A stretch of 64,000 bases of DNA, taken from Heloderma charlesbogerti (lineage: Eukaryota > Chordata > Lepidosauria > Squamata > Helodermatidae). The stretch spans positions 620,001 to 684,000 of the forward strand of contig JANEZZ010002877.1 in NCBI GenBank assembly GCA_026122225.1, given 5' to 3'. Numbering within the stretch: position 1 is the stretch's first letter; each line of letters opens with the position of its first letter. Below the pieces are notes generated by a model. The model saw only the letters and a program-made list of their open reading frames with translations. It made no database searches and had not been told where the DNA came from. Positions 42,096 to 54,560 of this stretch are shown here, in pieces. A program made the translations under genes and the position numbers.

Positions 42096-42835
42096 CCGAT
42101 GTATCCTATCTTCATTCATTGAAAGAGAATACTGTAGATTCATTTTCCAAAGTAAATAATGATCAGGTAATCTACAATGCATGATTGCACAAAGTGGTGG
42201 AATTTCATACTGATCTGCTTTGTGTTCGGACCTTTCTGTTTTTAAAATTGTACAAGGGCAATGAACAGCCTTGCTGGATGAGTAGCAGTCACCATATCCC
42301 ATCAAAAATAAATATAGATACTAGATGTTATGATGTACAACACCAAAGTGCACCAAAGTACCCTATGAATAGTTGTTCACAGGCTCCTTCTGGCATTTTC
42401 TATTTCATCATTCACAATTACAGTTATTGATATTCCTACCCTCCATTAGTTAACCTAGATATCCTATTGACCTTTTACTGACTAGCTCACAATTTATCAT
42501 TACTGAAATGTAAGCTGTAGGAACTTTATATTTTTTTCTTTTTGCAACTCTAGAAAATTATAAATGAGTCTATTTCCTGTATAAGTCTTATTTAATAGTA
42601 ACAAACACTTAGGATCGTCCATCTACTGTCAATGATACCGGAAGTATGGACATGAATTATGACCTCCTGAGAATGACCCTGGAAGTTCCAGATATCTGCT
42701 AATGGGAGATTTATAGCTGTTTTGTTCATTTATTTTATAATTTAGTAATGCCAATAATGAACGGTAGAGTGTCACTGGGAGTGCTTCCAGATGGAGGGCT
42801 CCTAGGGCCAACAGTCAAATATCTAGCATTCTGTT

Positions 42836-43868
42836 TGTGCAGTGGCCAACCTGATACCACAGTGGGAAACCCACCAGCAGGACATGAGTGCAAAAGTACC
42901 CTCAGACTTGTATTCCCAGGAAACTGGAATACTGAGGCATACTGCCTCTGATCCTGGAGGTAACATAAGGCCATTATGAATTAGAAGCCATTGATAGCTT
43001 TATCCTTCATGAATTTCTATCCTACTCACATTTTAAAGTCATCCAAGTTGATGGCCACTACATCTTGTGGTAGTAAATCCCACAGTTTAACTATGCACTG
43101 TGTGAAGAAATACTTTTTTTAAAATCCATCCTGAATCTCCCACTCACCATGCAGGTTTCTTGGATGACCCCAGGTTCTAATATTACTTTCTCCACATCAT
43201 CTATACTTTTATACACTTCTATCATGTCTCCCTTATTCACCTTTTTTCTAAGCTAAAAAGCCCAAAATATTGTAACCTTTCTCCATGGGGGAGTTGTTTC
43301 AGCCCCTTGATCATTTTGGTGGCCCTTTTCCAGTTCTACAATATCTTGTTTGAGCTGTGAAGACTGTCCACAGTATTCCGAGTGTGATTCAACCATAGAT
43401 CATTTGTATAAAGGGCATTATGATATTGCAAGTTTTATTTTCAATTTATTTTCTAATTCCAACCTGGAATTTGCCCTTTTCAGAGCAGCCACACACTGCG
43501 TTGACATTTTCATTGAGCTATCCACCACAAACCCAAGATCTCCTTTTGATCAGTCACAATGAGCTCAGATCCCATCAATGCACATGCGATGTTAGGAAAA
43601 AAAATTTGTCCCAATGTGCATCACTTTACACTTGTTTATACTGAACTATTTTTCCATTGTAATGCCCATTCCCTCTGTTTGGAGAGATCCTTTTGGAGCT
43701 CTTCACAATACCTTTTTGTTTTAACCACCCTAAATAATTTGGTGTTGTCAGCAAACATGGCCACTTCACCACTCATCCCTAATACCAGATCATTTAAAAA
43801 CAAGTTTAAAAATACTGGCACCATATAGATCCTTAGGGGACTCCACTGTTTACAGTTCTCCATAGCAA
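42836..43868 (-). mobile_element. CR1-like LINE, second subfamily, 3' half
   Basis: Read antisense from 43868, the frame 43863-43636 gives IYMVPVFLNLFLNDLVLGMSGEVAMFADNTKLFRVVKTK, RT motifs B to C of a CR1-type LINE with the catalytic box changed from FADD to FADN. Downstream the C-terminal coding and 3' UTR blocks continue to ATACTGCCTCTGATCCTGG near 42940 and the UTR end near 42836. It is inactive and abuts the classic CR1 at 43880. Confidence 0.8.
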
Positions 43869-43879
43869 GAACTGACCAT

Positions 43880-45555
43880 TATAGAATCATAGAATAGTAG
43901 GTTTGGAAGGGGCCTACAAGACCATCGAGTCCAACCCCCTACTCAATGCAGGAATCCAAGACAGAGCATCGTGACAGATGGCTGTCCAGCCTCTTCTTGA
44001 ATGCCTCCAGTAGGGATGTCAGAGAATTCTGCCACGGATTCCAGTGACGCCAGACTCTAGAATCCGGCCCTTCAGAATCCATGGCAGAATGGCCTCCTGC
44101 CCCCCGCCACCCCGTGGAATCCCCCCAGGATGGAACTTACCTGGGGTAGATGCGGTGGCGGCGGCAGCGGCTCCGGCTGGTCTCCTGGCCAGCCACGGAT
44201 GGGCTGCTGTGGCCACCATTTGCATTCTTGCAGTCGTGATAGGCTACGTAAATACTTACATAGCTTATCATGGCTGCTTGCAAGGACACAAATGGCGGCC
44301 ACTACAACAGCCGCCATTTGTCGCCGCAGCAGCCTGGCTGCAGCCGGAACTCCAGCTGTGGCCAGCCCTGGCTGGCAGCTCCACGGAGCGCCACGGAGAG
44401 TAGCCAGCCGGGGAGGATTCCGGGGGGAGGGACGGAGTGCCTCCCCCCACCATGGATGCCCCAGAGTGGAGCCAGGTAAGGCATTCATACATCCTTAGCC
44501 GCCAGTGTGGGAGAGCCTACCACCTCCCTAGGTAATTGGTTCCATTGTCGTATTGCTCTAACAGTCAGGAAATTTTTCCTGATGTTCAGCTGGACTCTGG
44601 CTTCCTGTCACTTGAGCCCATTATTCAGAGTCCTGCATTCCGGGGTGATTGAGAAGAGATCCTGGCCTTCCTCTCTGTGACAACCTTTCAAGTACTTGAA
44701 GAGTGCTATCATATCTCCCCTCAGTCTTCTCTTCTCAAGGCTAGACATGCCCAGTTATTTCAGTCTCTTCTCATAGGGCTTTGTTTCCAGTCCCCTGATC
44801 ATCTTTGTTGCCTTCTTCTGAACCCTTTCCAGCTTGTCTGCGTCCTTCTTAAAGTGCAGTGCCCAGAACTGGACACAGTACTCCAGATGAGGCCTAACCA
44901 GTGCTGAGTAGAGGGGGACTAGTACTTCCTGGGATTTGGAAGCTATGCTTCTATTAATGCAGCCCAAAAGATCATTGGCCTTTTTTGCAGCCACATCACA
45001 TTGTTGGCTCATATTCAGCTTGTGATCTACAGCAATTCCAAGATCCTTCTCATTTGTAGTGTTGCTGAGCCACGTATCCCCCATCTTGTAACTGTGCATT
45101 TGGTTTCTTTTTCCTAGGTGGAGAACTTGGCATTTATCCCTATTAAATGTCATTCTCTTGTTTTCAGCCCAACGCTCCAGCCTATCAAGATCACTTTGAA
45201 TTTTGTTTCTGTCTTCCAGGGTATTAGCTATCCCACACAAAGTTGTGTCATCTGCAGATTGTCATCTGCAATGTTGTGTTATCTCAGCATTCCCTGCACC
45301 TCCTCATCCAAGTCATTATTAAAAATGTTGAAGAGCACTGGGCCCAGGACTGAGCCCTGCAGTACCCCACTTGTTACCTCTCCCCCGTTTGAGAAGATCC
45401 CATTGATAAGCACTCTTTGAGTCCAATTCTGTAGCCAACTGTGGATCCACCTGATAGTTGTTTCATCTAGCCCAATTTGAGCTAGTTTGCTCATCAGGAT
45501 ATCATGGGGCATTTTGTCGAAAGTCGAGATGTATTATGTCCACAGCATTCCCACA
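43880..45555 (-). mobile_element. CR1 LINE, 5'-truncated, split by palindrome copy E
   Basis: The 3' end AGAATCATAGAATAGTAGG is at 43882. The coding part resumes after the insertion and contains RT motifs in frame 45512-45279 ([39 protein letters not shown]) and 45240-44755 (GIANTLEDRNKIQSDLDRLERWAENKRMTFNRDKCQVLHLGKRNQMHSYKMGDTWL, then [17 protein letters not shown]). The ADDT box around 45245-45275 is disrupted by a small insertion. It is cut in the RT at its 5' side. Confidence 0.9.
44011..44497. mobile_element. Palindrome-core hAT-like element, copy E
   Basis: The 487-bp element starts TAGGGATGTCAGAGAATTC and ends TCATACATCCTTA. GCCTCCAG (44003-44010) and GCCGCCAG (44498-44505) give a 7-of-8 target duplication within the CR1 sequence, which continues cleanly beyond it. 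It has one palindrome (44233-44275) flanked by CAAATGGCGGCC modules. Donor-like sites face outward at 44135-44142 (minus, AGGTAAGT) and 44474-44480 (plus, AGGTAAG). Confidence 0.92.
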
Positions 45556-45559
45556 GTCC

Positions 45560-46600
45560 TACATTAATTTGTAGTCTCTGCTTTCTCATGCCCCTACCAA
45601 AAGGGGCTGAGCATTGGACCCCTCCAAAATGTCTCAAGACCTGGTCAAGTTTGTATGGGAGAAGGCTTAAGGTAACCTGGTCACAATCCATTTAGAGCTG
45701 TGTAGATCATAACCAGAAATGAAACAGGAGCTGGAACAGTTGTTGTAAGATGAGCATCACATAGTCCCTCCTTATAATTGGCCCTGAATCAGCTGAAGTT
45801 TCCAAGCCATTTTCATGGACAGCCCACATGGAGTTCATTACAGTAATCCAAATAAGATGTAACAGAGGCATGTATTAACATGGCCAGTTCTGACACCTCT
45901 AGGAATGGACATACTTGTGCAAAGGTACTCCTGGCGACTGTTGAGATCTGGATAGCTAGGATCAGGGATGGATACAAGAGAATACCCCGAATACCAAATT
46001 GTTATACCCATGATCCCATGAAACTTCAGGCAGGGGTGCAAGATTGAACCCCTATTCCCCGATTCCTTATTCTCTGATCTGCCATTCTATTAATCAGGAC
46101 ACTGGATTAAGCTTCAATGTATTCACCCTCATCCAGTCTCTTACTGACACTAGAAACCAAACCACAGAGCTTCAACAGTTTCCTTGTACTGATATGAAAA
46201 AGGGATAAGCCATATGCAGGTGTATGGCCTAACAGGTGAGGGCTTAAGTGTGGGGCACACATATCAGCCCTGCCCCAACATCCCCTCCCCGTTCGCTTCA
46301 TGCCTAAACTTCCCAAGTTGGAGGTATGAAGGGGGCTTAAATGCATGTTTGCTTGACTGCAAGTAGCTGCCTCCATGAGTTCAGGAACCCTGACAACTCA
46401 GGGTTATCGCTCTCCCCCACCCTCCCCACTACTCTCTAAACACTTAAAACATGTTAGACTGAATGCCTGCATAAGCCTATAGAGTTGGGTATCATTTTCA
46501 TATTTATCACATCAAATGCCCAAACCCCAGAGAACCTCTCCCAGTGGTTTCATGTAGATGTTGAATAGCATGGGGGACAATATAAAACCCTATGGACATT
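45560..46600 (-). mobile_element. L2-like LINE, antisense, decayed
   Basis: Antisense text gives blocks such as CATGTAGATGTTGAATAGCA and GGACAATATAAAACCC near 46555-46590 (sense ILSPMLFNIYM of L2), then CCCACATGGAGTTCATTACAGT and AATCCAAATAAGATGTAACAG near 45820-45865 (sense YCNAL-V-LP). About 46190-46440 holds an unrelated insertion with no clear ends. No frame is open. Confidence 0.55.
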
Positions 46601-46616
46601 AAAGAGGAGTCCCACC

Positions 46617-46815
46617 ATAAGAACATAGGAAGCTGCCTTATACTGAGTGAGACCATTGATCTATCTAGCCCAGTCTTGTTGACACTGACTGGAAGTAGCT
46701 CCCCATGTTTTCAGACAGGGGTTTTTCCTGACCTACCTGGAGATGCTGAGGATCAAACCTGGGACCCTCTGGATGAAAAGCATGTGCTCTACCACTGAGC
46801 TATGGCTCCTCCCCC
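46617..46815 (-). mobile_element. tRNA-Ala-derived SINE
   Basis: Minus strand: CATAGCTCAGTGGTAGAGC, then the B box GGGTCCCAGGTTTGATCC, the body, and the end GGCAGCTTCCTATGTTCTTA. It is collinear with 20765-20955. Confidence 0.88.
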
Positions 46816-47066
46816 ATCCCCACTTTCTAGAGACATCTGTCTAGGAAGGACCAGAGTCATGGTAAAATGGTGCCCCCAGGCCCAATCCCAAGAGTCCAGA
46901 AGACATGAGCATTCAGTGTGAACCAGGCCTGTTTGTATTATCATCTCTGTTCCTCCTTAAAATAAATATGCAGCAATCATAGGTATTCGATTAGGTACAT
47001 GCATCTTGAAAGGAGGACTACACACCTGAAGAGTCTCATAAGAACTGGTCCACTGAGGCAAAGTAG

Positions 47067-47785
47067 CAAAGAATCAAACTCAGTAGTAGAGCACATACTT
47101 GGCATGTAATAGGGTCCCAATTGAATCCAACGGGGGCCCAGTAAAAGGCTGGAAAGGACCTCCGCTGACACTAGGGATGTATGAACCCCCCACTGTTGGG
47201 GCCGGAGGGGAGGTTTCCATTGCAAGGCAATTTGGGCCCCTCGGGGCCCTGCAAAGTCCTCCAGAGCCCTGCCGTGTCCACTGTAGTTGGCAGAGCGGCT
47301 CTCTGGCTTCCTATAAAATGCAATATGCTAATGGTGACTGCCATTAGCCTATCACAGGAAAATTTCAGCCAAAAATGGCATATTTTATGACATTTGCAGC
47401 CGTAAAGCACTTACTTTTACCTAAATTGCAGCTTTTATGGCTGTATTTAGGTAAAAGTAAGTGCTTTAAGGCTGCAAACGGTGTACAATACACCATTTAC
47501 AGTTGTAACTGTCCTGCAATAAGCTAATGGCTGCTGCCATTAGCATATCATGTTTTATAGGAAGCCGGACAGCTGCCTCGCGGGAACTCCTCCAGACCTG
47601 GAGGTGAGTGTGGCTGGTCTGCCACAGACTCTGGAGGAATCTGGCCTCATTTGAGTCCACGGCGGATTTCTCCAGCATGCATCCCTCGCTGAAACCCTGG
47701 AAAACTATTGCCACCCCTATTGCACTGGGATAAATGGGGCAATGGCTGGCTCGGTATAAAGCAGCTTCATACATGTTAATAGGTG
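47067..47785 (+). mobile_element. tRNA-Ala-derived SINE split by a TAGGGATGT-family element
   Basis: The head ACTCAGTAGTAGAGCACATA and AGGGTCCCAATTGAATCC are decayed A and B boxes. The body resumes at 47688 with GCTGAAACCCTGGAAAACTA and ends GGTATAAAGCAGCTTCATAC. The interruption is a 516-bp element with a target duplication. Confidence 0.78.
47172..47687. mobile_element. TAGGGATGT-family element with a different palindromic core, copy F
   Basis: It starts TAGGGATGTATGAACCCC and ends CAGCATGCATCCCTC. GCTGACAC (47164-47171) and GCTGAAAC (47688-47695) form a 7-of-8 target duplication. Instead of the TGATAGGCTACGTA palindrome, its core has another: GTAAAGCACTTACTTTTACC facing GGTAAAAGTAAGTGCTTTA (about 47391-47478), and outer inverted ATGCTAATGGYDRCTGCCATTAGC modules (47325-47350 and 47520-47548). 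A donor-like AGGTGAGT lies at 47602-47609. Confidence 0.8.
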
Positions 47786-48302
47786 CATTATACATTTCAT
47801 GATGACTAGCAGATGACTCCTGTAATCATTCAGGACTAGGTCTTGTTGAGACAATAGTTGAGCCCTTGGTTTTTCATCTTTCTGCAAAGTAGGACATTTT
47901 AAGATAGTGATCTTCTTGAGAAAAATGATCCGCAGTCCTTTATAAATAAATTCCTTTTTCTACTGTGGCTAATAGATAGGTCATGCTCAGTTGAACTGTT
48001 CCCAGAGACATCAGTGGCAGTGACACTTTAGTTCCTCAACATATTAACTTGGAATTACAATTGATTTCACCTGATATTCTTTCTAAAGAACTTTTCAGGA
48101 ACTTTAACTGGCTTAAATACGCTTAAGCAAGAGCTTAAGCCTTCTGTAAAGCATCCATTCCAAGAGTTTCCATATTGTTACAAGGGTATTAATGATTTTG
48201 GCTTTAGCACAAGTCCACAATCATTTCTGTCCATTTCTATGGAATAGTTACAAACCGGAAAAGTATTGAAAGTGAATCAGAAAACTAAGATTATATACTA
48301 AG

Positions 48303-48630
48303 CCAGCGGTAGGCAACTTTTTGGGTCCGTGGGCACATTTTGAAGTTTGAGAAACTGTCCTGGGCACAACCATAAAATGGCTGCCATGGGTGGGCACAGT
48401 TAGTCACAAAGGACAAGTATCCTACCCAGAGGCATTTGTGAGAAATTACAATGGCAGGAGCGAGAGGTTCCCACTTTGCTTTGAAGCTATCCCAGCTGCC
48501 AGGAAGAAAATGTAACAATATTCTAAAATAAAAACTGAGTAGGTTGTCTTGGTAGGCACCAAGAAAGATGCCTGGGGGCACATTGGGGGCATAAGTACAG
48601 GTGCAACAGCTCAAGCGTTCCATAAATAAT
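48303..48630. mobile_element. hAT (Charlie-type) fragment 1
   Basis: It begins CAGCGGTAGGCAACTTTTTG, close to the classical CAGGGGTGGGCAA-type hAT terminus, and continues with GGGCACA-rich text. The opposite end is unclear. Confidence 0.5.
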
Positions 48631-48724
48631 CCGTTCTGAGGGTTTCAATATTGTTATAAGTGTACTGATGGTTTTGCAAGACAGGCACCATGTTATCTAC
48701 CCTTGTACTAAGCACACTCTATGT

Positions 48725-49210
48725 CAGGGGTAGGCAAACTTTTGGGCCATGGGCACATTTGTCATTTTGAAAAAGTGCCCTGGCACCACTACAAATTGCT
48801 GTGGGGGATAAAATGTTGGGAGCATTCAACTTTTCTGAATTCTCACTTTTCTTGGCCCGCAGTTTCTATATTCTCTCTTTACCACCCCCAGTAAAAAAAA
48901 TTTTTGTATGGGACTTTTGTCCCCACCTTTATTGAAGTATATGAGTGATATTACTCCATTGACTTTAACAGAGGTGGAGAAAAGAGTCCCTTGCTGGAAA
49001 ATGGGTAGAGTTGGAGTAAAGAGTCCCCCACCCCCCACCAAGGACCCTATTCCCTAAGGGTCCTTGGTAGGGGTTGGGCTTCTTCCCCTCAAGCCATTTT
49101 TCAGCAGGGGACCCTTTTTCCACCTCTGTTGAAGTCTATGAACTGGGACTGCTCCATTAATGTTAATAATGGTAGGGAAAAGCTGATTACGGGCACACAC
49201 CTGGATCTTG
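48725..49210. mobile_element. hAT (Charlie-type) fragment 2
   Basis: It begins CAGGGGTAGGCAAACTTTTG, a textbook hAT-Charlie terminus, and shares GGGCACATTT with fragment 1. The right boundary is not identified; the span is approximate. Confidence 0.5.
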
Positions 49211-49907
49211 GTGGGAACCAAGATGCCATCTTATTGTACTTAGCAAGCTTTGACATTTGCTGTGGGCTCTTACTACCCAATCATCACCACGCTCCTCACT
49301 GGTGGATCATTAAATGATGAGGACCTGCAGAATTGGCCCTGCCCACATAATGGGTCTTTACACATTTCCACGCATTCTGTGAATGTATGGAAAGAAAATT
49401 GGGCTGCCCCCAGAGTTGTGCACATGATAGCTATGCCCCCTGCCCCAACATCCATGGTGTCCACGTAAAGGGGGCATATGTGCATACAGTTGCATGACAC
49501 TGGGAAACCTGGAGAGACTGGGGTAGGGATATGCAGGAGCCCCTACCCACTCATCCTGCAAAGGATGAATTCAGAGACCTTGGGGGGATGGCAAAAATTG
49601 TCTGGCTCTATAGTGTCATTCCCAGAGCCATTCTGGGCACAAAGCAGACAGCAGCAAGGCTGATAAACCTCACCAAACCATCTAGTTGGAGTGTCAGATT
49701 GGGCGGGGGAGTTAAGTTAAAAGCAGAAGAAAACCCCTTTAAAAGGAAACCAACCCTTGGCCACCTCATTGGTTGTAAGTGACCTCTGTCACTTGAACAC
49801 TTATTACCGCCAACCAGATGCTTGTGGCCTGATCTTCAGAGAGGGTGCAAGTTCTCCCTCAAAAAAAGGAGTTCCATACAGATTTTTGGTGTATCCGTAC
49901 CTCAGGG

Positions 49908-50308
49908 TAGGGATGTACAGACTATGTAAAATCTGCTGTGTCTGTGTTTTGAGGATTGTCAGGTGCCTTTTGTTTTGTTGTCCTCTCACAGCCAGATGTG
50001 AATATTGTTTTCGTCATGCGGAAAAATACGCAAATAATTTCATAAGAGGTTTCATAAGAATTTACATAATTTACCTTAGTACGTAACATTTAGCGTATTA
50101 TCCCCCATTCCATTCAACTTTTCCTCAGCAGAAACTTGCATATTTTCCTATGAATAAATATGCATAAATTTTGGGAAAGTAAAAATAAATCCGAAAGTCC
50201 ACGGACTCCGCGCGGGCTGAGGGGGTCGCTCCACAGCGGATTCCGCAGGTTGGATTCTTAGAAATCTGAGCTTGTTTTAGTCTGTCTCAAATTTCTCCAG
50301 CGTCCCTA
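49908..50308. mobile_element. TAGGGATGT-family element lacking the palindromes, copy G
   Basis: The 401-bp element starts TAGGGATGTACAGACTATG and ends CTCCAGCGTCCCTA. CCTCAGGG (49900-49907) and CCTCGGGG (50309-50316) flank it, 7 of 8 matching. The core is AT-rich (ATACGCAAATAATTTCATAAG, CATATTTTCCTATGAATAAATATG) and holds neither palindrome module. The GC-rich subterminal GGACTCCGCGCGGGCTGAGG recalls the other copies. Confidence 0.8.
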
Positions 50309-51192
50309 CCTCGGGGTTCCCCACCACATGAAGAAACTGCACACACATAGGGCCCTTTAGCACTAATGGCAAATGCATGGATGTTAGAGGACATAGCCAG
50401 TGGGTGTGAACATGCCTCTCTTTTGCACACTCAGTAACACATGAAAAGATGTGCATACATATTCCAATAGTGTGGCAGTCCTCTAACTGTTACAGCAGCT
50501 CTTTGGGATAATCCCAGGGGGAGTAGCTCCCATGCTACTACTGTCAAGTCTAGCAGGGACAATCCTACCGTTAGGCAGAGTTGAGGAAACAGTCTCAAGA
50601 GACAGATGCTGAGGGGCAGTGACTGGCGAGTGGCGACTAAGTGTTGGAGAACAGAGCTGCATGCGATGCGCCATGTGGCCTGACCTGTACCCTCTAAGCT
50701 AGTCTGCTGCTCTTAGGTGTGGTGGACGATGCTGTCCCATTGCCAGTGTTGCTTGCAGTAATATTCAATTGCCAGTCCAGTCAGCTTCTAAATTTGGAGG
50801 AGGGATCAACTTGACTCAGACAATACAGTGTCTTAAGCAGGCTCTAAGTGTCACCATCAGTCTCGGCCAGTCCTAATAAAGAAAGGTTGCCATTTCTGTA
50901 TTACAGGTAGACTTTATTATTCCTTTGTAATAGTATGTTTATTTTGAAGCAAATGTTCATAGGAAGTTTGATCTTTAAAATTTTGCATGTATATCAATGG
51001 CGTTTCTAGAACCATTTGTCTTTTACTATCCAAGTGCACATTAAATTCTTCTTTATGAGTACGATCATCATATCCTTTATCTTCTTTTGAGATATGCTCT
51101 TGAAGAAGAACTTTTAAAGAGCTCAAAATGCATTGATTTTTAGCTGATTTTTCATTTATCCTAAATCTTCTTTTACTTAATTCCCATGTAAA

Positions 51193-51688
51193 TAGGGGTA
51201 TACAAACCCCACTCACCTTCATCCGCTGGGAGGTCTGTGGGGAGGGGAGGCGATCCAGTCTTCCCCCCGGAATCCTCCCCAGCTGGCTCTGCTCCATGGT
51301 GAGTCCACAGAGCTGCCGGCCGGGGCCTACGGTCTACGGTAGATCCGCTGGTCTACGGATGCAAATGGAATCCAGCATAGCAGATGCCATTTGCATGCCT
51401 CCTTTTGGCCATGATAGGCTACGTAAATCTTTACATAGCCTATCACAGCAAAAGGGAAGAGTGCAAATGGCATCCGCTACGCTGGATGCCATTTTGCATC
51501 CACACAGGGGCAGCGGACGGACCAGGCTGGACCCAGACCCAGGGGTGCCAGGTGGGATCCAGTCGGGTTGGACTTCGCGGGGTGGCAGGGTGGGGTGGTC
51601 CGTTCTGCCATGGACTCCGGCGGGGGGGGGGCGGATTCTAAGAATCCGGCCTCATTGGAGTCTGTGGCGGAATTCTCTGCCATCCCTA
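51193..51688. mobile_element. Palindrome-core hAT-like element, copy H
   Basis: The 496-bp element starts TAGGGGTATACAAACCCC and ends TTCTCTGCCATCCCTA. CATGTAAA (51185-51192) and CATGTAAG (51689-51696) give a 7-of-8 target duplication. It has one palindrome (51408-51451) between two GCAAATGGNATCC inverted modules. A donor-like AGGTGAGT faces outward at 51211-51218 (minus). Confidence 0.9.
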
Positions 51689-52249
51689 CATGTAAGTCCT
51701 GAGTGTGAGTGGTATTAGCACATGAGAAGTAACTGTCTATTGCATAGAGTCTCCCTGTTTCAAACATTGCCAGTGTGGACAGATTACACCTTAGGAAGGT
51801 TATACTATCAAATTATCCTGAACATATTGTTAAACCCTCAGATTGAAGTACTACTGTATTTTTTGATCAGATATATCTGTGCACCATACTGTGATGATAT
51901 GTGGCCTCTGAATTAGTAAAGTGAGCATTCTTTTGCTATTTGGCTTTGTCATGGCTTAATTAAAAATATAACTCAGAATACGAGATGTCTTTTATTTAAA
52001 TGGGAGATGTGTCATATTCTCCCAAATACTAGAAACCCTTTTTAAATTTTATCTAAGCAATATCTCACTGATAATAGCATGAGATAGATAAAGAAAGTGA
52101 GTAACTTGTTCAATTGAATTATACTAGGGTTTATTTAATAAATAAAGACCACTACATTATGTTTACAATATACTTGTCATAGATTGTATATAGATGCAAA
52201 ACATACTGCTGTATAGTTGGCTGAGCATGATTCTCAATTGCTGGGACAA

Positions 52250-52485
52250 TGAACATGGCTGGCATGACACATTGTGGCTGATCATGGGTTATTTAACCCA
52301 CGAGCTGCACCACCCGCAGATTGTTTAACCCCTGCATAACCCATGCTCACTGGGTTTACACAGTATGACAACCCCTGAGTGAGGGTTAGATATACAAAAT
52401 GGCAGCTGTATGCACCCCTAATGTGCCACAGCCTCACCATGGGTTAGATAACCCAAAGTGGGCTGTCGTATCAGTTGAACCAGCT
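52250..52485. repeat. AACCCATG-rich repeat related to 18597-19054
   Basis: GATCATGGGTTATTTAACCC, CATAACCCATGCTCACTGGG and CATGGGTTAGATAACCC resemble the units of the element at 18597-19054. The ends are not defined. Confidence 0.45.
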
Positions 52486-53584
52486 CATATTCTCCTCGGG
52501 ACACCCAACTGTTATGAGCCCTGAAAACCTGGATTTTCTATTAGCTAAGATGGGTTCACAGTTACCGTTTTCTTGTACAGATTGTTTACTTCCATTCTTG
52601 GTTGTGATCCAACAAAATGTGCAACTATTAGTTTTGCATGACCAAAGGAAGTTTTGGTGTATTTCTCAGTTCACCAAACCCCGTATCCCATTGCAAACCT
52701 TTGAAGGTGAGGGGAGTTTTATAAGCAGTTTGTTCTATGGCATGGGGGACCTGCTGTTCAAAGGATTTTATTTTTTTTACCCTCAACTAGCTCTTACCAT
52801 GTGCCTAAAGTAGTTTTTTGGATCCTGGCCCTGAAATATTATGGACCTGGCTCATCTGTAGATATGATGTAAAACTGATGATCTCTAGAAAGAACAACTG
52901 AAATTGTCAGTAGAATGGCTGAACTTTAAAAAATAGTGAACATGGAGAAGACTGGTTCAAGTTAATAAATATAAACGCTGCCCAAGGCATATTTTGAGTT
53001 CCATTGTCATTCAGGCCATTTTCTTTCTCAGAATGTATCTGGCAAACATAGCATAAGGTAACAGACTCCCATTGTTCTGAGTGTAAAGACAAACACAATC
53101 ACACATAGCCATTACTCACATACATTTGCTTATCACCATTCTGTCCAGCCACCATTTTCCAGGACAAAACACCTCAGAGGCAGGTCAAAATTTCAAAGAG
53201 AATCCTATGCATGTGCTCTTTTGTAAGCTACAGCTGCAAGCATTCATTCTGTACCCAACTCTATATTCCAGTAGATGCTGGAAGATAGGGACAAGAAGGA
53301 AAAAAAACAAAAACCTAACCATGTGCACTTTTATTAAACTAGATAGTAGTTTGGAAATGTGAACTCTTCCCAGGTTTATGGAATCAATTACAAATCAAAA
53401 TTACATTCTCTTCATTCATTACTTGAGTGGAAGGCAGTTCTACATAGAACAAGAAGCGGTGCTGCGGCCTGCCCTTAACATTGTGTTGCCAGGTTAGTCC
53501 CACTCTTCAATGACCATGTGTTGTGCACAGATGACTGTTAGCCTGTTGTTACTCAGGGAGTCAGGTCTGCTGGTTGGTGTGTGG

Positions 53585-54149
53585 TGTTACAGAAGGGCTA
53601 GGAGAATGCTGAGGAGAAAGTGAACAGCTACTATATTCTGATTATAAGCTGTTTCTTCTCTGTGGGATAACCTTTCGTGCCTGGTGAATATCAGGAGTAG
53701 AGAGCAGGTGGCTGTGTTATGCCAGGAGGCTGCCCTAAGACCTTGCCAGAAGAAGGTTACACAAGAAGACATGTAAAACTCAGATAAACAGAGTAAGAAG
53801 CCAGATGTACAACAGGGAGAGCATTGGGAGTCAGAGGAAGACTGTACCCAAGAGCTAGACCTGGCTGTGAATGTATTTGGCTGGGGGGGGGGTTAGGGAA
53901 TTTGGCCTAGGGAAAAAGAAGTCCTTAAGAGGCGTGTATTAGCAACAGGGCCTCTTGAGTCCTTAAGAAGTGTTCACAAGCATTCTTTTGAAAACTCCAA
54001 AGTAAATATTAGTATTCTTTTATGTACAAAGCATGCCTTTAATAAACCAACTTGTTTAATAGATCATCTTGTCTCTAGTGTCGGTGTCTAGCTTCTATAT
54101 ACCAAGCCTCTTATACCAAGCTGCTAGGAGGTTTTAAGGTATCCTAACA
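53585..54149 (+). mobile_element. Solo-LTR-like element
   Basis: It begins TGTTACAGAAGG and ends TATCCTAACA, the TG...CA form with a 5-base TGTTA/TAACA inverted repeat. A polyadenylation-like AATAAA is at about 54041 and a GT-rich stretch follows. There is no coding text inside or beside it. I found no clear target duplication, so the assignment is tentative. Confidence 0.45.
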
Positions 54150-54560
54150 GAACTGATTGCAGCAGAAAAGGGTCAGCTTTTAGAACTCTTCGTCTAAGGA
54201 ACTCTCTAATGGCAGAGAGTTCCTTAGGCCCTGAAATATAAGTATTTGCTTATTTCTTATTTGCCCAGTGAAGGACCAGTTTCCCCATATATGGTGGCAG
54301 CACTGAAGAGAAAATTGTGGGAGATGTCAGGGATGGGGCTTTCCCCACAATGCAACACAAGGGGCAGGCTTGCAGTGCAGCCTTGCTCCTTGCTCTACAT
54401 GTGATTGGCCTCTATGTGAGAATGTGTGAAGAGAACTTCTGAGTTCAGCCATTTCAAGATGCGTAGCTTATTTCAGGTAAGTACCAAGTAGGGTTGCCCC
54501 TGAACATTTATTAAAGCAAAATGTCAAGCTGAATGTCGACATCCAACCACTGAGCTATGG

